Origin: Desulfovibrio subterraneus
GTDB lineage: Bacteria > Desulfobacterota > Desulfovibrionia > Desulfovibrionales > Desulfovibrionaceae
Reading direction: 5' to 3'
DNA length: 64,000 bases
Assembly: GCF_013340285.1 (NCBI RefSeq)
Contig: NZ_BLVO01000013.1
Coordinates: 541,574 to 605,573 of the forward strand
Within the stretch, counting starts at the first letter, position 1, and each line of letters opens with the position of its first letter. Made by a program: the position numbers and the translations under genes. The notes below the pieces were generated by a model. It saw only the letters and a list, made by a program, of their open reading frames with translations. It searched no databases and was not told the DNA's origin. This document shows positions 7,609-16,243 of this stretch, piece after piece.

Positions 7609-9248
7609 TCATTGACTGGAAGGCGCTTGCGCCCGAACTTTCGCGCCCCCTGCTCAAGGGCGGGGTGGGCAAGGTGCACTTGTTGGGCATGGCCGATGCT
7701 GCTCTTGGCCTTGCCGGAAAAGGCGGTCCTGCTGCCGCGTTGTATACCGAACTGGGCTGTGATCTGCTGCTGGCCGCGTGGGAACATGATTGTCTGGACG
7801 GCAATACCGCAGGGCAGTTGCTCGCGCTGCACAGAATCCGTCCAGTTCTCAGGCCCGAAGTGCTGGCTGTTGTTTCTGCCGTGCACGGTTCGGGCAAGCC
7901 GGAGAATCAGTCTTATCTGAACAGATTGCTGCAGAAGCGCGAGACGGACAAAACCTTCCGTTTTCTGGAACAGCAACGCGAGAAGGAGCCGGGTGCTCTG
8001 TTCTGGTCTTCTCAGGCGCTCATGGTGGGTTTTTATGAAGCGGAATACGACAGGCTGGCTGCATGGCTGCATGCCGATACCGCCATTCCCGCCCCGCTGA
8101 AAGAACGGATTATGGGTGACGTGGCCTTTGCCCGCGAAGACTTCGCAACCGCAGTATTCCATTATGACCGTGCTGCCCGCAGCCTGCCGCTTGTCACGTA
8201 TTCTGTCCGGCTTGCCGAGGCTGTGTATCGGGCCGGTGACAAACCGCGCGCCGTGGCGTTGTGGAAGGCAGCGGCTGCGCAGCGGCCGTGGTGCATAAAC
8301 ACGCTGCTGCGCCTGCATGACGTGGCAACAGGGTTGGATACGGATGTGCGCCTGCCGGAAGGACGGGGCGCGGCCCTTTTATATACATGGAACAAGGCCG
8401 AGTATCTGGACAGGGCGCTTGAGTGCATTGCAGCCAGCGACATGGACGGCAACCGCGTCATCGTTCTGGATAACGGGTCCACCGATGCCACGCCCGATGT
8501 GCTGAAAGCGTGGCGCGAGCGTATGGGCAGGGACCGGATGGAGATTGTATCCCTGCCGCTTAATGTGGGCGCGCCGGCTGCACGCAACTGGCTCATGCAG
8601 ATAAAAGCGCTTGCGGATTGCCGCTGGGTCGCGTACCTCGACGACGACGCCATGCTCCCCCCCGACTGGCTGGGCCGTTTCGGTGCCGCCATGCACGCCT
8701 ACCCCGATGCACTCGCCTGGGGCTGCAAGGTGGTGGACCACGGCAACCCCATGGTTCTGCAGGCGGTAGACCTGCATCTGGACGAAGGGGGCGAGGTGCT
8801 TCCCGCGCCGGAGCGCATGGAGCCGTATACGCGGCGTTTCAGTGTTTCGGATATCCATCATCAGGAACTGGATTTCGGCTGGTTCGACTATGTGCGCCCC
8901 TGCGCTTCCGTCACCGGCTGTACGCACATGTACCTGCGTGAGACGCTGGTGGAGCACGGCGGATTCGACCTGAGGTTCTCTCCTTCGCAATATGACGATC
9001 TGGAACACGACCTGCGCGGTGTGCTGCACGGGCGCATGCCTGTGTATACCGGCCACCTGCGTGTGACGCATATGAAACGGACAGGCAAGGCCGCCCGCAC
9101 AGACAGCGGGGAGTTCGGCAACGCCTACGCCAACATGTACAAACTGCAAATGAAATATACGGCAGCGGAATTCGAGACCATGCGTTGCAACGACGAAGCG
9201 GCCGGTCAGACGGACCTTCTTGTCAAGCTGCTGCATCTCGACAGCTGA
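7605..9248 (+). CDS. Large family 2 glycosyltransferase, paralogue of the divergent gene
   Basis: The GTG at 7605 is preferred because AGAGGA sits seven bases upstream; an in-frame TTG further upstream has no support. The 547-residue protein repeats the architecture of the gene at 5741-7414. It has a helical, TPR-like N-terminal half (residues 1-250) and a GT2 domain with LLYTWNKAEYLDRALE, VLDNGSTDAT, NVGAPAARNWL, the DDD triad at residues 346-348, and FDLRFSPSQYDDLEHD. No signal peptide or membrane helix is seen. The two paralogues share a roughly 190-bp divergent promoter region, so they may be co-regulated and act on the same surface glycan. Sugar specificity is unknown. Confidence 0.85.
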   Translation: MIIDWKALAPELSRPLLKGGVGKVHLLGMADAALGLAGKGGPAAALYTELGCDLLLAAWEHDCLDGNTAGQLLALHRIRPVLRPEVLAVVSAVHGSGKPENQSYLNRLLQKRETDKTFRFLEQQREKEPGALFWSSQALMVGFYEAEYDRLAAWLHADTAIPAPLKERIMGDVAFAREDFATAVFHYDRAARSLPLVTYSVRLAEAVYRAGDKPRAVALWKAAAAQRPWCINTLLRLHDVATGLDTDVRLPEGRGAALLYTWNKAEYLDRALECIAASDMDGNRVIVLDNGSTDATPDVLKAWRERMGRDRMEIVSLPLNVGAPAARNWLMQIKALADCRWVAYLDDDAMLPPDWLGRFGAAMHAYPDALAWGCKVVDHGNPMVLQAVDLHLDEGGEVLPAPERMEPYTRRFSVSDIHHQELDFGWFDYVRPCASVTGCTHMYLRETLVEHGGFDLRFSPSQYDDLEHDLRGVLHGRMPVYTGHLRVTHMKRTGKAARTDSGEFGNAYANMYKLQMKYTAAEFETMRCNDEAAGQTDLLVKLLHLDS

Positions 9249-9276
9249 TTCACTTCTGCCCCGTAACGGATACCAT

Positions 9277-10446
9277 ATGAACGTTTTTGATACACCGAGC
9301 ACCGTGCTCGTCACCTGTCCCCGAGGTGCTGCCTCCGTCTGTGCGGAAGAGCTGAGCGCATTGGGTTTTCCCGTTCACTCGGAACTGTCAGCAGCGGTGG
9401 AAACCACAGCCACGTTGCGTGAATGCATGCGTCTGAATCTGTATCTGCGCACTGCCCATCGCGTGCAGTTTGTGCTCAAGCAATTCAACGCGTCCAATGC
9501 GGACCAGATGTATGCACAGGTGCACGCGGTGCCGTGGGAGCTGTGGCTCGCGCCGGACGGATATCTGTCCATCGGCTCCCATGTGGTGAACAACGACTCC
9601 ATACGTGATACCCGTTTCGCCAATGTGCGCGTGAAGGATGCCATCGTGGACCGCATGCGCGCCAAGTTCGACCGGCGGCCGGATTCCGGTCCGGATAGCA
9701 CTGGCACTGTCGTTTTTCTGCACTGGGCCGGTGATGACTGCACCCTGTATCTGGATACCTCGGGTGAACCGCTCAACCGTCGTGGCTACCGCAAGATTCC
9801 CTGCAGGGCCCCCATGCAGGAGACTCTGGCCGCGGCAACCATACTTGCCTCGGGCTGGAAAGGGGATACGCATTTTGTCAATCCCATGTGCGGCAGCGGC
9901 ACCCTTGCCATTGAAGCGGCGCTCATTGCGCTGAACAGCGCCCCCGGGCTGATGCGTGAGAATTACGGCTTCATGCATGTGCCGGGGTATGACCCTGCTG
10001 ACTGGGACGCCTTGCTGGACGAAGCCGAAGCCAATGAAAAGGGCGAGCTTTCCATCCGCATCATTGCCACGGACATAGACCGCCCCACGGCGGAATCCGC
10101 ATACAAGAACGCCAAGGAAGCCCGCGTTGAACGCTATATCCAGTTCGGAGCCTGCGATTTTACCGAGACGCCCATTCCCGAAGAAGGGGGCATGATCATC
10201 ATGAACCCGCCGTACGGAGAACGTCTGGGCGACAAGGAAACTCTGGGAGAGCTGTATGCAGGTATCGGCGACTTCTTCAAACAGCGCTGTGCCGGATACA
10301 TGGGGTACGTGTTTACGGGCAACCCCGACCTTGCCAAGCAGGTGGGACTGCGCACCAAGCGCAAGATTCCTTTCTATACTGCCAAGATAGAATGCCGCCT
10401 GCTGGAATATGAACTGTATGGCGGCACCCGGAAACAGAAGGACTGA
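9277..10446 (+). CDS. THUMP-domain class I RNA methyltransferase (RlmL N-terminal/YpsC-like)
   Basis: This is predicted to make N2-methylguanosine in 23S rRNA, using S-adenosylmethionine. Residues 1-150 match a THUMP-type RNA-binding domain. Residues 160-389 are a Rossmann methyltransferase with the SAM loop NPMCGSGTLAIE (202-213) and the catalytic NPPYGERL motif (310-317), typical of guanine-N2 enzymes. The length fits the stand-alone homologues of the N-terminal half of E. coli RlmL; the second methyltransferase half of RlmL is absent. The start at 9277 gives the usual N-terminus; 19 upstream in-frame residues overlap the glycosyltransferase gene and are rejected. The position modified is inferred from the family. 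Confidence 0.85.
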   Translation: MNVFDTPSTVLVTCPRGAASVCAEELSALGFPVHSELSAAVETTATLRECMRLNLYLRTAHRVQFVLKQFNASNADQMYAQVHAVPWELWLAPDGYLSIGSHVVNNDSIRDTRFANVRVKDAIVDRMRAKFDRRPDSGPDSTGTVVFLHWAGDDCTLYLDTSGEPLNRRGYRKIPCRAPMQETLAAATILASGWKGDTHFVNPMCGSGTLAIEAALIALNSAPGLMRENYGFMHVPGYDPADWDALLDEAEANEKGELSIRIIATDIDRPTAESAYKNAKEARVERYIQFGACDFTETPIPEEGGMIIMNPPYGERLGDKETLGELYAGIGDFFKQRCAGYMGYVFTGNPDLAKQVGLRTKRKIPFYTAKIECRLLEYELYGGTRKQKD

Positions 10447-10606
10447 TGTATCTGTGGTAGTGTGTTTGCTCAGGTTAGTGCACCCGTACTTGACATAACG
10501 GGTACAACTGGGCAAACCACGCAGCAACAGGGCGCGATATAGTCCTTTTTTCCGATCTGCAGCGGGTTTCACTGTGAAGTGAATTCCCTCTATTTTCATT
10601 GATAAC

Positions 10607-10627
10607 AGCCGGTTGTTCTAACCGGCT
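10607..10627 (+). promoter_or_regulatory. Perfect hairpin in gpt leader
   Basis: AGCCGGTT and AACCGGCT form an 8-bp stem around a five-base loop, 24 bases before the gpt start. There is no T-run, so it is not an intrinsic terminator. A further inverted pair ACCCGT/ACGGGT encloses a TTGACA element about 120 bases upstream. A role in gpt expression is a guess. Confidence 0.35.
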
Positions 10628-10650
10628 CTGATAGCGCAAGGCAGGAACAC

Positions 10651-11139
10651 GTGGCTAAATCCGACCGATACAAGAAGATGTTTGTTGTTTCCTGGGATCA
10701 GTTTCACAGGGATGCAAGAGAACTGGCAACCCGTCTGCGCGACCGCGGCCCTTTCAAGGGCATAGTGGCCATCACGCGCGGGGGGCTTGTGCCTGCGGCG
10801 ATTCTTGCCCGTGAGCTGGACATTCATCTTATCGAGACGGTGTGCATCTCCAGTTACAACTGGAAAAACCAGAACGAACTGCGCGTGCTCAAGCATGTTG
10901 AGGGCGACGGCGAGGGCTGGCTTATCGTTGACGATCTCGTGGACACGGGTACCACCGCCACGGTGGTGCGCGACATGATGCCCAAGGCATTGTTTGTCAC
11001 CGTGTATGCCAAGCCGAAGGGACGTCCTCTCGTGGAGGAAGTCATTGCGGAAGTAGGGCAGGATACGTGGATTCTGCTGCCCTGGGACAGCGCGGTGCAG
11101 TTTGTCGAGCCTATTGTAAATTCGAAGGAAGAAGGGTAA
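10651..11139 (+). CDS. gpt: Xanthine-guanine phosphoribosyltransferase
   Basis: Gpt converts xanthine, guanine or hypoxanthine plus PRPP to the nucleotide and pyrophosphate, in purine salvage. The 162-residue sequence is collinear with E. coli Gpt. The PRPP-binding loop is [13 protein letters not shown] (residues 91-103). The flexible-loop and base-recognition segments VCISSYN and [12 protein letters not shown] are in place near residues 64 and 143. GTG at 10651 is used, with AGGAAC upstream. The next genes encode a BMP-type nucleoside ABC transporter, so a purine uptake-salvage unit is likely. A 115-bp gap to the next gene leaves room for an extra promoter. Confidence 0.92.
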   Translation: MAKSDRYKKMFVVSWDQFHRDARELATRLRDRGPFKGIVAITRGGLVPAAILARELDIHLIETVCISSYNWKNQNELRVLKHVEGDGEGWLIVDDLVDTGTTATVVRDMMPKALFVTVYAKPKGRPLVEEVIAEVGQDTWILLPWDSAVQFVEPIVNSKEEG

Positions 11140-11254
11140 TTTTCCTTTTTTCGATACAGCTTCTGAATCGGCGCGAGGTGGGCGTTCCCCCGTGGAACTC
11201 CGCAATTTTGCAACCCATTATCATTATGACATTTTCTGCGCTCGGAGGGATGTG

Positions 11255-12325
11255 ATGCGTAAACTGTTTGGTGTGCTGGCGCTTGTCGCCCTGGTCGCCA
11301 TGCTCGGTATCGGGACCGTGCATGCGGCTGAGAAGCAAATGAAGGTCGGCTTCGTGTATGTTTCGCCTATCGGCGATGCCGGTTATTCCTTTGCCCATGA
11401 CCTTGGCCGTCAGGCCATTGCCAAGATGGACGGGATAGAAACTTCCTACGTTGAATCCGTACCGGAAGGTGCCGATGCCGAGCGTGTTATCATGAACATG
11501 GCTCGCAAGAACTTCGATATTATTTTCACCACCAGCTACGGCTACATGGACCCCACCCTGAAGGTGGCCCAGAAGTTCCCCAACATCACCTTCATGCATT
11601 GCTCCGGTTACAAGACCGCTCCCAACATGTCTGCCTACTTCGGCCGCATCTATCAGGCCCGTTACCTTGCGGGTATGGTTGCCGGCAAGATGACCAAGAG
11701 CAATATTCTCGGTTACGCCGCTGCCTTCCCCATTCCCGAAGTTATCCGCGGCATCAACGCCTTCACCCTGGGTGCACGTTCCGTGAACCCCAACGTGAAG
11801 GTACACGTGGTATGGACCAAGACCTGGTACGACCCCGCCACCGAAAAGGAAGCCGCCAAGTCCCTGCTTGACGTGGGTGCAGACGTTATCACCCAGCATC
11901 AGGATTCTCCTGCTGCTCAGGAAGCCGCTCAGGAACGTGGCGTGTACAGCATCGGCTACAACTCCGACATGTCCGCTTTCGCTCCCAAGTCTCACCTGAC
12001 CTCTGCCGTGTGGAACTGGGTTCCTTTCTACACCACCGTTGTTGAGAAGGTTCGCAAGGGTGAGTGGAAGTCCGACCATTACTGGTGGGGCATTTCCGAA
12101 GGCGTTGTCGACCTTTCTCCCTACAGCGAACTGGTACCCCAGGACGTCCGCGCTCTCGTGGATGCACGCAAGGCCGAGATCAAGGAAGGCAAGTACAAGG
12201 TTTTCACTGGTCCCATCAAGGATCAGTCCGGCAAGGAACGCATTGCCGCCGGCAATGTTGCACCTGATGACATGCTGCTCGGCATGACCTGGTTTGTTGA
12301 AGGCGTTGTCGGTTCTAACGAATAA
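11255..12325 (+). CDS. BMP family ABC transporter substrate-binding protein
   Basis: This is a periplasmic binding protein of the basic membrane protein (BMP/PnrA, Med) family, whose characterised members bind nucleosides. ATG 11255 has GGAGGG upstream and starts a 23-residue signal peptide ending VHAA/EKQ; the 21 in-frame residues before it are rejected. There is no lipobox cysteine, so it should be a soluble periplasmic protein. Family-typical blocks are VGFVYVSPIGDAGYSFAHD, the DIIFTTSYGYMD strand, and FGRIYQARYLAGMVAGKM. It is the first gene of an ABC operon with two permeases and a double ATPase, and follows gpt. It is followed 68 bases later by a terminator inside the permease gene, which would favour high expression of the binding protein. 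Confidence 0.88.
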   Translation: MRKLFGVLALVALVAMLGIGTVHAAEKQMKVGFVYVSPIGDAGYSFAHDLGRQAIAKMDGIETSYVESVPEGADAERVIMNMARKNFDIIFTTSYGYMDPTLKVAQKFPNITFMHCSGYKTAPNMSAYFGRIYQARYLAGMVAGKMTKSNILGYAAAFPIPEVIRGINAFTLGARSVNPNVKVHVVWTKTWYDPATEKEAAKSLLDVGADVITQHQDSPAAQEAAQERGVYSIGYNSDMSAFAPKSHLTSAVWNWVPFYTTVVEKVRKGEWKSDHYWWGISEGVVDLSPYSELVPQDVRALVDARKAEIKEGKYKVFTGPIKDQSGKERIAAGNVAPDDMLLGMTWFVEGVVGSNE

Positions 12326-12364
12326 CGTCCGTTTCCAATCCGGTTTACTGGAGATTCCCGCTTC

Positions 12365-13537
12365 ATGCTAGGATTCAGAATAGCTAAGAGACAGGAGCCC
12401 CTTCAGTGGGGCTCCTTTTTTATTTTTTTTGCGGCCCTGGCGTTGTCACTGGGCATAAGCTGCCTGCTGCTCGCCATTCAGGGTAAACCTTTCATGCGTG
12501 CGCTCCTGCTGTTGTGGGAAGGCGCTTTTGCCCATGGCTACTCGCTGGAAGATACCGCCCTCAAGTCCATCCCCATATTCCTCTGTTCCCTCGGCGTTGC
12601 GGTCTGTTTCCGCATGCAGGTGTGGAACATCGGTGCGGAAGGGCAGTACGCCCTTGGTGCCGTGGGAGCCACATGGGCGGTGCTCACGTTCCCTGACGCC
12701 CCTGCGTGGGCGCTTATGCCGCTCATGTTTGCGGCTGCGGCCGCGCTTGGTGCCGCATGGGCTGCCATTCCCGCCTTTCTTCGTCTCAAGTTCGAGCTGA
12801 ACGAGATCATTTCCACACTGATGTTCAACTATATCGGTATGCTGCTGCTCGAATACTATGTGTATGGCGATTGGAAGGACCCCGCGAGCTTCGGTTTTCC
12901 CATGACGGTCATGTTCCCGGATACCGCGATAATCGGTTCCATGTTCGGCCGCATTCACTGGGGGGCAGCGGTATGTGCCGTGGTGGCCGTTATGCTGTCT
13001 GTCTTTCTCAAGCGCACCCGTCTGGGATTTGAGCTCATGGCCGGTGGCGAGAACCCCCGTGCCGCCCGCTATGCGCGCATGCCCTACAACTTTCTCGTAA
13101 TGCTGGTCATGGTCCTGTGCGGCGCCCTTGCCGGTTGGGCCGGACTTATCGAAACCTCCGCCACCCTGAACCGCCTGCAGCCCAACGTGATGGTCGGCTA
13201 CGGCTACACTGCCATTGTTGTGGCATGGCTGGCCCGTCTGCGCATCACATCCATTGCGGTGTTCTCCATTCTGCTTGCAGGTCTGCGGGTAGGGGTGGAA
13301 AACCTGCAGCTTGAACTGCAGGTACCCGCCGCCTTTGCAGGTATCATGCAGGGCTTGCTGCTCATCACCGTGCTCGCCGGACAGTTTTTCAACTGGTATG
13401 AGATCAAGCGCGTTTCCGGCATGGAAGGGGAAGTCGACACGCCCGGTAACAGCGGTAACGCCGGTAATGCCGGTAACGCCAGCAATACCGGTAACACAGG
13501 TGATGCCCGTAATGCCGTTAACGGAGGACTGGAATGA
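12365..13537 (+). CDS. Nucleoside/sugar-type ABC transporter permease, first subunit
   Basis: An integral membrane subunit of the YufP/NupP class (branched-chain/ribose permease fold), with about nine to ten helices in 390 residues. The conserved loop VWNIGAEGQYALGAVGA is the family marker, followed by the EAA-like coupling region around GFELMAGGENPRAARYA. The start at 12365 puts a complete terminator hairpin within codons 10-18 of the gene. The C-terminal 35 residues are an unusual run of Gly-Asn-x repeats encoded by 9-bp DNA repeats, not expected in this family and probably a disordered cytoplasmic tail. The stop overlaps the ATG of the second permease, so translation is coupled. Confidence 0.88.
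   Translation: MLGFRIAKRQEPLQWGSFFIFFAALALSLGISCLLLAIQGKPFMRALLLLWEGAFAHGYSLEDTALKSIPIFLCSLGVAVCFRMQVWNIGAEGQYALGAVGATWAVLTFPDAPAWALMPLMFAAAAALGAAWAAIPAFLRLKFELNEIISTLMFNYIGMLLLEYYVYGDWKDPASFGFPMTVMFPDTAIIGSMFGRIHWGAAVCAVVAVMLSVFLKRTRLGFELMAGGENPRAARYARMPYNFLVMLVMVLCGALAGWAGLIETSATLNRLQPNVMVGYGYTAIVVAWLARLRITSIAVFSILLAGLRVGVENLQLELQVPAAFAGIMQGLLLITVLAGQFFNWYEIKRVSGMEGEVDTPGNSGNAGNAGNASNTGNTGDARNAVNGGLE
12393..12430 (+). terminator. Intrinsic terminator inside the 5' end of the permease coding sequence
   Basis: AGGAGCCCC (12393-12401) pairs with GGGGCTCCT (12408-12416) around a six-base loop, followed by six T, an A and eight T. It lies 68 bases after the binding-protein stop and begins 28 bases into the permease frame. 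The permease N-terminus overlapping it reads as a normal first membrane helix, so the hairpin really is within coding sequence. Confidence 0.8.
13441..13520 (+). repeat. 9-bp tandem repeats coding a Gly-Asn-x tail
   Basis: About eight degenerate 9-bp units of the form GGTAACGCC run in frame at the 3' end of the permease gene. They encode GNSGNAGNAGNASNTGNTGD. Copy number may vary between strains. Confidence 0.75.
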
Positions 13538-14457
13538 TAACCGCTGAACTGATTATTCCCATTCTCGCGGCCACGGTGCAGTCCGGCACGCCTATTCTGT
13601 ATGCAACGCTGGGCGAAATGCTCACCGAGCGTTCCGGCGTGCTGAACCTCGGCGTTGAAGGCATGATGATTTTCGGCGCGTTCGGCGCGTTTCTGTTTAC
13701 CTATTTTACGGGCAACCCCTGGGTGGGCCTGTTTATGGCAGGGATTTTTGCAGGCGTTCTCGGACTGCTGCACGGTCTGGTCTGTCAGGTGTTTCAGGGC
13801 AATCAGGTTGTATCCGGCCTTGCCCTGACCATTCTCGGCGTAGGCCTTGCCGACTTCCTCGGCACCCCCTATGTGGGCGTGGCCACCACCGGATTCACCC
13901 CCTTCGAGTTTCCCGTGCTTTCGTCCATTCCCGTCATCGGCGGCATCTTCTTCAAGCATGATGCGCTGGTGTATCTTTCCTACACGCTGCCCCTGATTTT
14001 CTGGTTCTTCATGAACCGCACCCGCTGGGGGCTTGCTATGGCTGCAGCTGGCGAGCATCCCGCCGCCTGTTCCGCCGCAGGCCTGAACCCCGTGCTCATG
14101 CGCTGGGCTGGCGTATTTTTCGGCGGCTTTCTTGTGGGGCTGGGCGGTGCCTATCTTTCACTCGCCTATACGCACCTGTGGACCAACAACATGACCGGCG
14201 GACGCGGCTGGATTGCCGTGGCTCTGGTCATTTTCGCGTTCTGGCGTCCCGGCCGCGCCGTGTTCGGTGCCTATCTCTTCGGGGGCATCATGGCCTTCCA
14301 GATGCGCCTGCAGGCACTCGGGGCCACGCTGCCTTCCTCGCTGCTGCTTATGCTGCCCTATGCGCTGACCATCATCGTCCTGTTGTTCTCGTCCGCCCGT
14401 GGTAAGGGCAGAGCGGCCCCTGCGGCCCTGGGCGTGAACATCGAGCCCGGAGAATAG
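13534..14457 (+). CDS. Nucleoside/sugar-type ABC transporter permease, second subunit
   Basis: The second transmembrane subunit (YufQ/NupQ class) has 307 residues with about eight to nine helices. It begins with the family-typical helix LIIPILAATVQSGTPILYATLGEMLTERSG (quoted only as a landmark in two parts: LIIPILAATVQSG and TPILYATLGEMLTERSG), then LNLGVEGMMIFGAFGAF. The cytoplasmic coupling loop is AAGEHPAACSAAGLNPVLMRW. It overlaps the first permease by four bases and is followed two bases later by the ATPase gene, so all components are co-expressed. The substrate is probably a nucleoside or nucleobase, by family and by the adjacent gpt. Confidence 0.9.
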   Translation: MITAELIIPILAATVQSGTPILYATLGEMLTERSGVLNLGVEGMMIFGAFGAFLFTYFTGNPWVGLFMAGIFAGVLGLLHGLVCQVFQGNQVVSGLALTILGVGLADFLGTPYVGVATTGFTPFEFPVLSSIPVIGGIFFKHDALVYLSYTLPLIFWFFMNRTRWGLAMAAAGEHPAACSAAGLNPVLMRWAGVFFGGFLVGLGGAYLSLAYTHLWTNNMTGGRGWIAVALVIFAFWRPGRAVFGAYLFGGIMAFQMRLQALGATLPSSLLLMLPYALTIIVLLFSSARGKGRAAPAALGVNIEPGE

Positions 14458-14459
14458 CC

Positions 14460-16001
14460 ATGAGCGAACGCGACATCATAAACAACCGCACGAATCGCAA
14501 CGCCTTTGTGCATCTGCCGCCTCTGGTGCGGCTGGAGCATATCTGCAAGGTCTTCGGCAAGGTGCGCGCCAACAACGATATCACGCTGGACATCCGCCCC
14601 GGCATGATCAAGGCCCTGCTGGGTGAGAACGGCGCGGGCAAGTCTACGCTCATGTCCATCCTTTCCGGCCGGTTCATGCAGACTTCCGGCACTATCTATG
14701 TGGACGGAACCGCAACCCGTTTCGATTCCCCGCGTGATGCCATAAACGCAGGCATAGGCATGGTGTATCAGCATTTCATGCTGGTGGAATCCATGACGGT
14801 CGCCCAGAACGTGCTGCTCGGGCAGGAGAAGGGCTTCATCATTTCTCCCAAGGCCATGGAAGCAGAGGTGACAAAGCTTGCCGAGCGTTACGGCCTGCCC
14901 ATTGATCCTTCCGCCCGCGTAAGCGAACTCTCCATGGGTGAAAAGCAGCGGGTGGAGATTCTCAAACTGCTGTACCGCGACAGCCGTGTTCTCATTCTGG
15001 ACGAACCCACGGCGGTGCTCACGCCCACTGAAACGGAACAGCTGTTTGAAGCCATGTGGCGCATGGCAGATCAGGGCAAATCCATCGTCTTCATTTCGCA
15101 CAAGCTCAAGGAAGTGCTCGCGGTGGCGGACGAAATCGCCATTCTGCGCAGGGGCGAGATTGTGGATGAATTCCACGAAAGCGATGTGCCCAACGAAACC
15201 GTGCTTGCCAACCGCATGGTTGGCAGGGACGTGGTGCTCGCCATTGAGGCCGAGCCTGTAAAGCCGGGGAGCGTGGTGCTTGATATCGCCAATCTTTCCG
15301 GCGACGGCATGGAATCGCTCAGCCTTACCCTGCGCAAGGGTGAGGTCATCGCTATTGCCGGCGTTGCCGGTAACGGCCAGAAGGAACTGGTCGAGGTGGT
15401 GTGCGGTCTGCGCAAGCCCGTAAGCGGCAGGGTGGAGATTCTGGGCCTCGACTGGAACAAGTTCTACCCGCGTCCTCCGCGCAAGGGCAAGTCGCTTGCT
15501 TACATTCCCGAAGACAGGCAGGGGCTTGCCACCTGCAAGTATCTTGATCTTGTGGACAACTTTTTGCTGACCACCCGCCATTCCTTTACCAGCGGTCCCT
15601 TCCTGAACCGCAAGGAAGCTGCGGAAACCACGGTGAAGATCATAGACGAATTCAACGTACAGCCCGGCCATATTGAGGGAACCGCCCGTTCCCTTTCCGG
15701 CGGCAACCTGCAGAAGCTGGTCATCGGCCGTGAATTTTTCCGCCAGCCCGACATTATCGTGGCGGAAAACCCCACGCAGGGGCTGGACATCTCCGCAACG
15801 GAAGAAGTGTGGCAGCGTCTGCTGGAAGCCCGCAACCGTGCAGGTATTCTGCTTATCACCTCGGAGCTGAACGAAGCGCTGCAGCTGGCGGACTACATTG
15901 CCGTTATGTATCGCGGGCGCTTCATGGATGTCTTCCACAAGTCCGATGCCGCCAAGGTGGAGTCCATCGGCCTTATGATGGCCGGTGTGACCGCCGCATA
16001 A
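14460..16001 (+). CDS. Double ABC ATPase of the BMP-type transporter
   Basis: A 513-residue protein with two fused ABC domains, as in RbsA/YufO. Domain 1 has Walker A GENGAGKST (55-63), signature LSMGEKQRVE and Walker B VLILDEPTAVL. Domain 2 (from about residue 260) has a degenerate Walker A region (GVAGNGQKEL), signature LSGGNLQKLV and a Walker B-like IIVAENPTQGLD with Glu-Asn in place of Asp-Glu. Degeneration of the second site is normal for this class, so only one site is expected to hydrolyse ATP fully. GGAGA precedes the ATG. It is the last gene of the operon, and a terminator follows 54 bases downstream. Confidence 0.92.
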   Translation: MSERDIINNRTNRNAFVHLPPLVRLEHICKVFGKVRANNDITLDIRPGMIKALLGENGAGKSTLMSILSGRFMQTSGTIYVDGTATRFDSPRDAINAGIGMVYQHFMLVESMTVAQNVLLGQEKGFIISPKAMEAEVTKLAERYGLPIDPSARVSELSMGEKQRVEILKLLYRDSRVLILDEPTAVLTPTETEQLFEAMWRMADQGKSIVFISHKLKEVLAVADEIAILRRGEIVDEFHESDVPNETVLANRMVGRDVVLAIEAEPVKPGSVVLDIANLSGDGMESLSLTLRKGEVIAIAGVAGNGQKELVEVVCGLRKPVSGRVEILGLDWNKFYPRPPRKGKSLAYIPEDRQGLATCKYLDLVDNFLLTTRHSFTSGPFLNRKEAAETTVKIIDEFNVQPGHIEGTARSLSGGNLQKLVIGREFFRQPDIIVAENPTQGLDISATEEVWQRLLEARNRAGILLITSELNEALQLADYIAVMYRGRFMDVFHKSDAAKVESIGLMMAGVTAA

Positions 16002-16054
16002 ACTCTTGTGGCACTGCTGGTGATATGGACCATCAACTCTGATACGTAAAAATG

Positions 16055-16090
16055 AACGCCCGAAGCTGCAATGCAGTTTCGGGCGTTTTT
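16055..16090 (+). terminator. Terminator of the nucleoside transporter operon
   Basis: A 10-bp stem (16055-16064 with 16078-16087) has an inner CTGCA/TGCAG extension and a short T-run. Confidence 0.85.
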
Positions 16091-16170
16091 GCTATGCAGC
16101 AGGTATGTGCTCCCCGCACACCAGTGCCGGGTGGTGCACCTTGCTGCCCATACCCCCTTTCCCTATCTCT

Positions 16171-16198
16171 TTGACAACGGAGCGGGATGCCGTACAAT
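16171..16198 (+). promoter_or_regulatory. Sigma70-type promoter of the thiF-like gene
   Basis: TTGACA (16171-16176), a 16-base spacer and TACAAT (16193-16198) form a near-consensus promoter. It is 46 bases upstream of the start codon at 16244. Confidence 0.7.
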
Positions 16199-16243
16199 GT
16201 TGCAAAGGTTACATTGCGGACTTGCGGGGGCGCAGGGGAGCAT

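Noticed and set aside
14358-15938. 526-codon - strand open frame opposite the ABC ATPase
   Set aside because: Shadow of the double ATPase; no recognisable motif.
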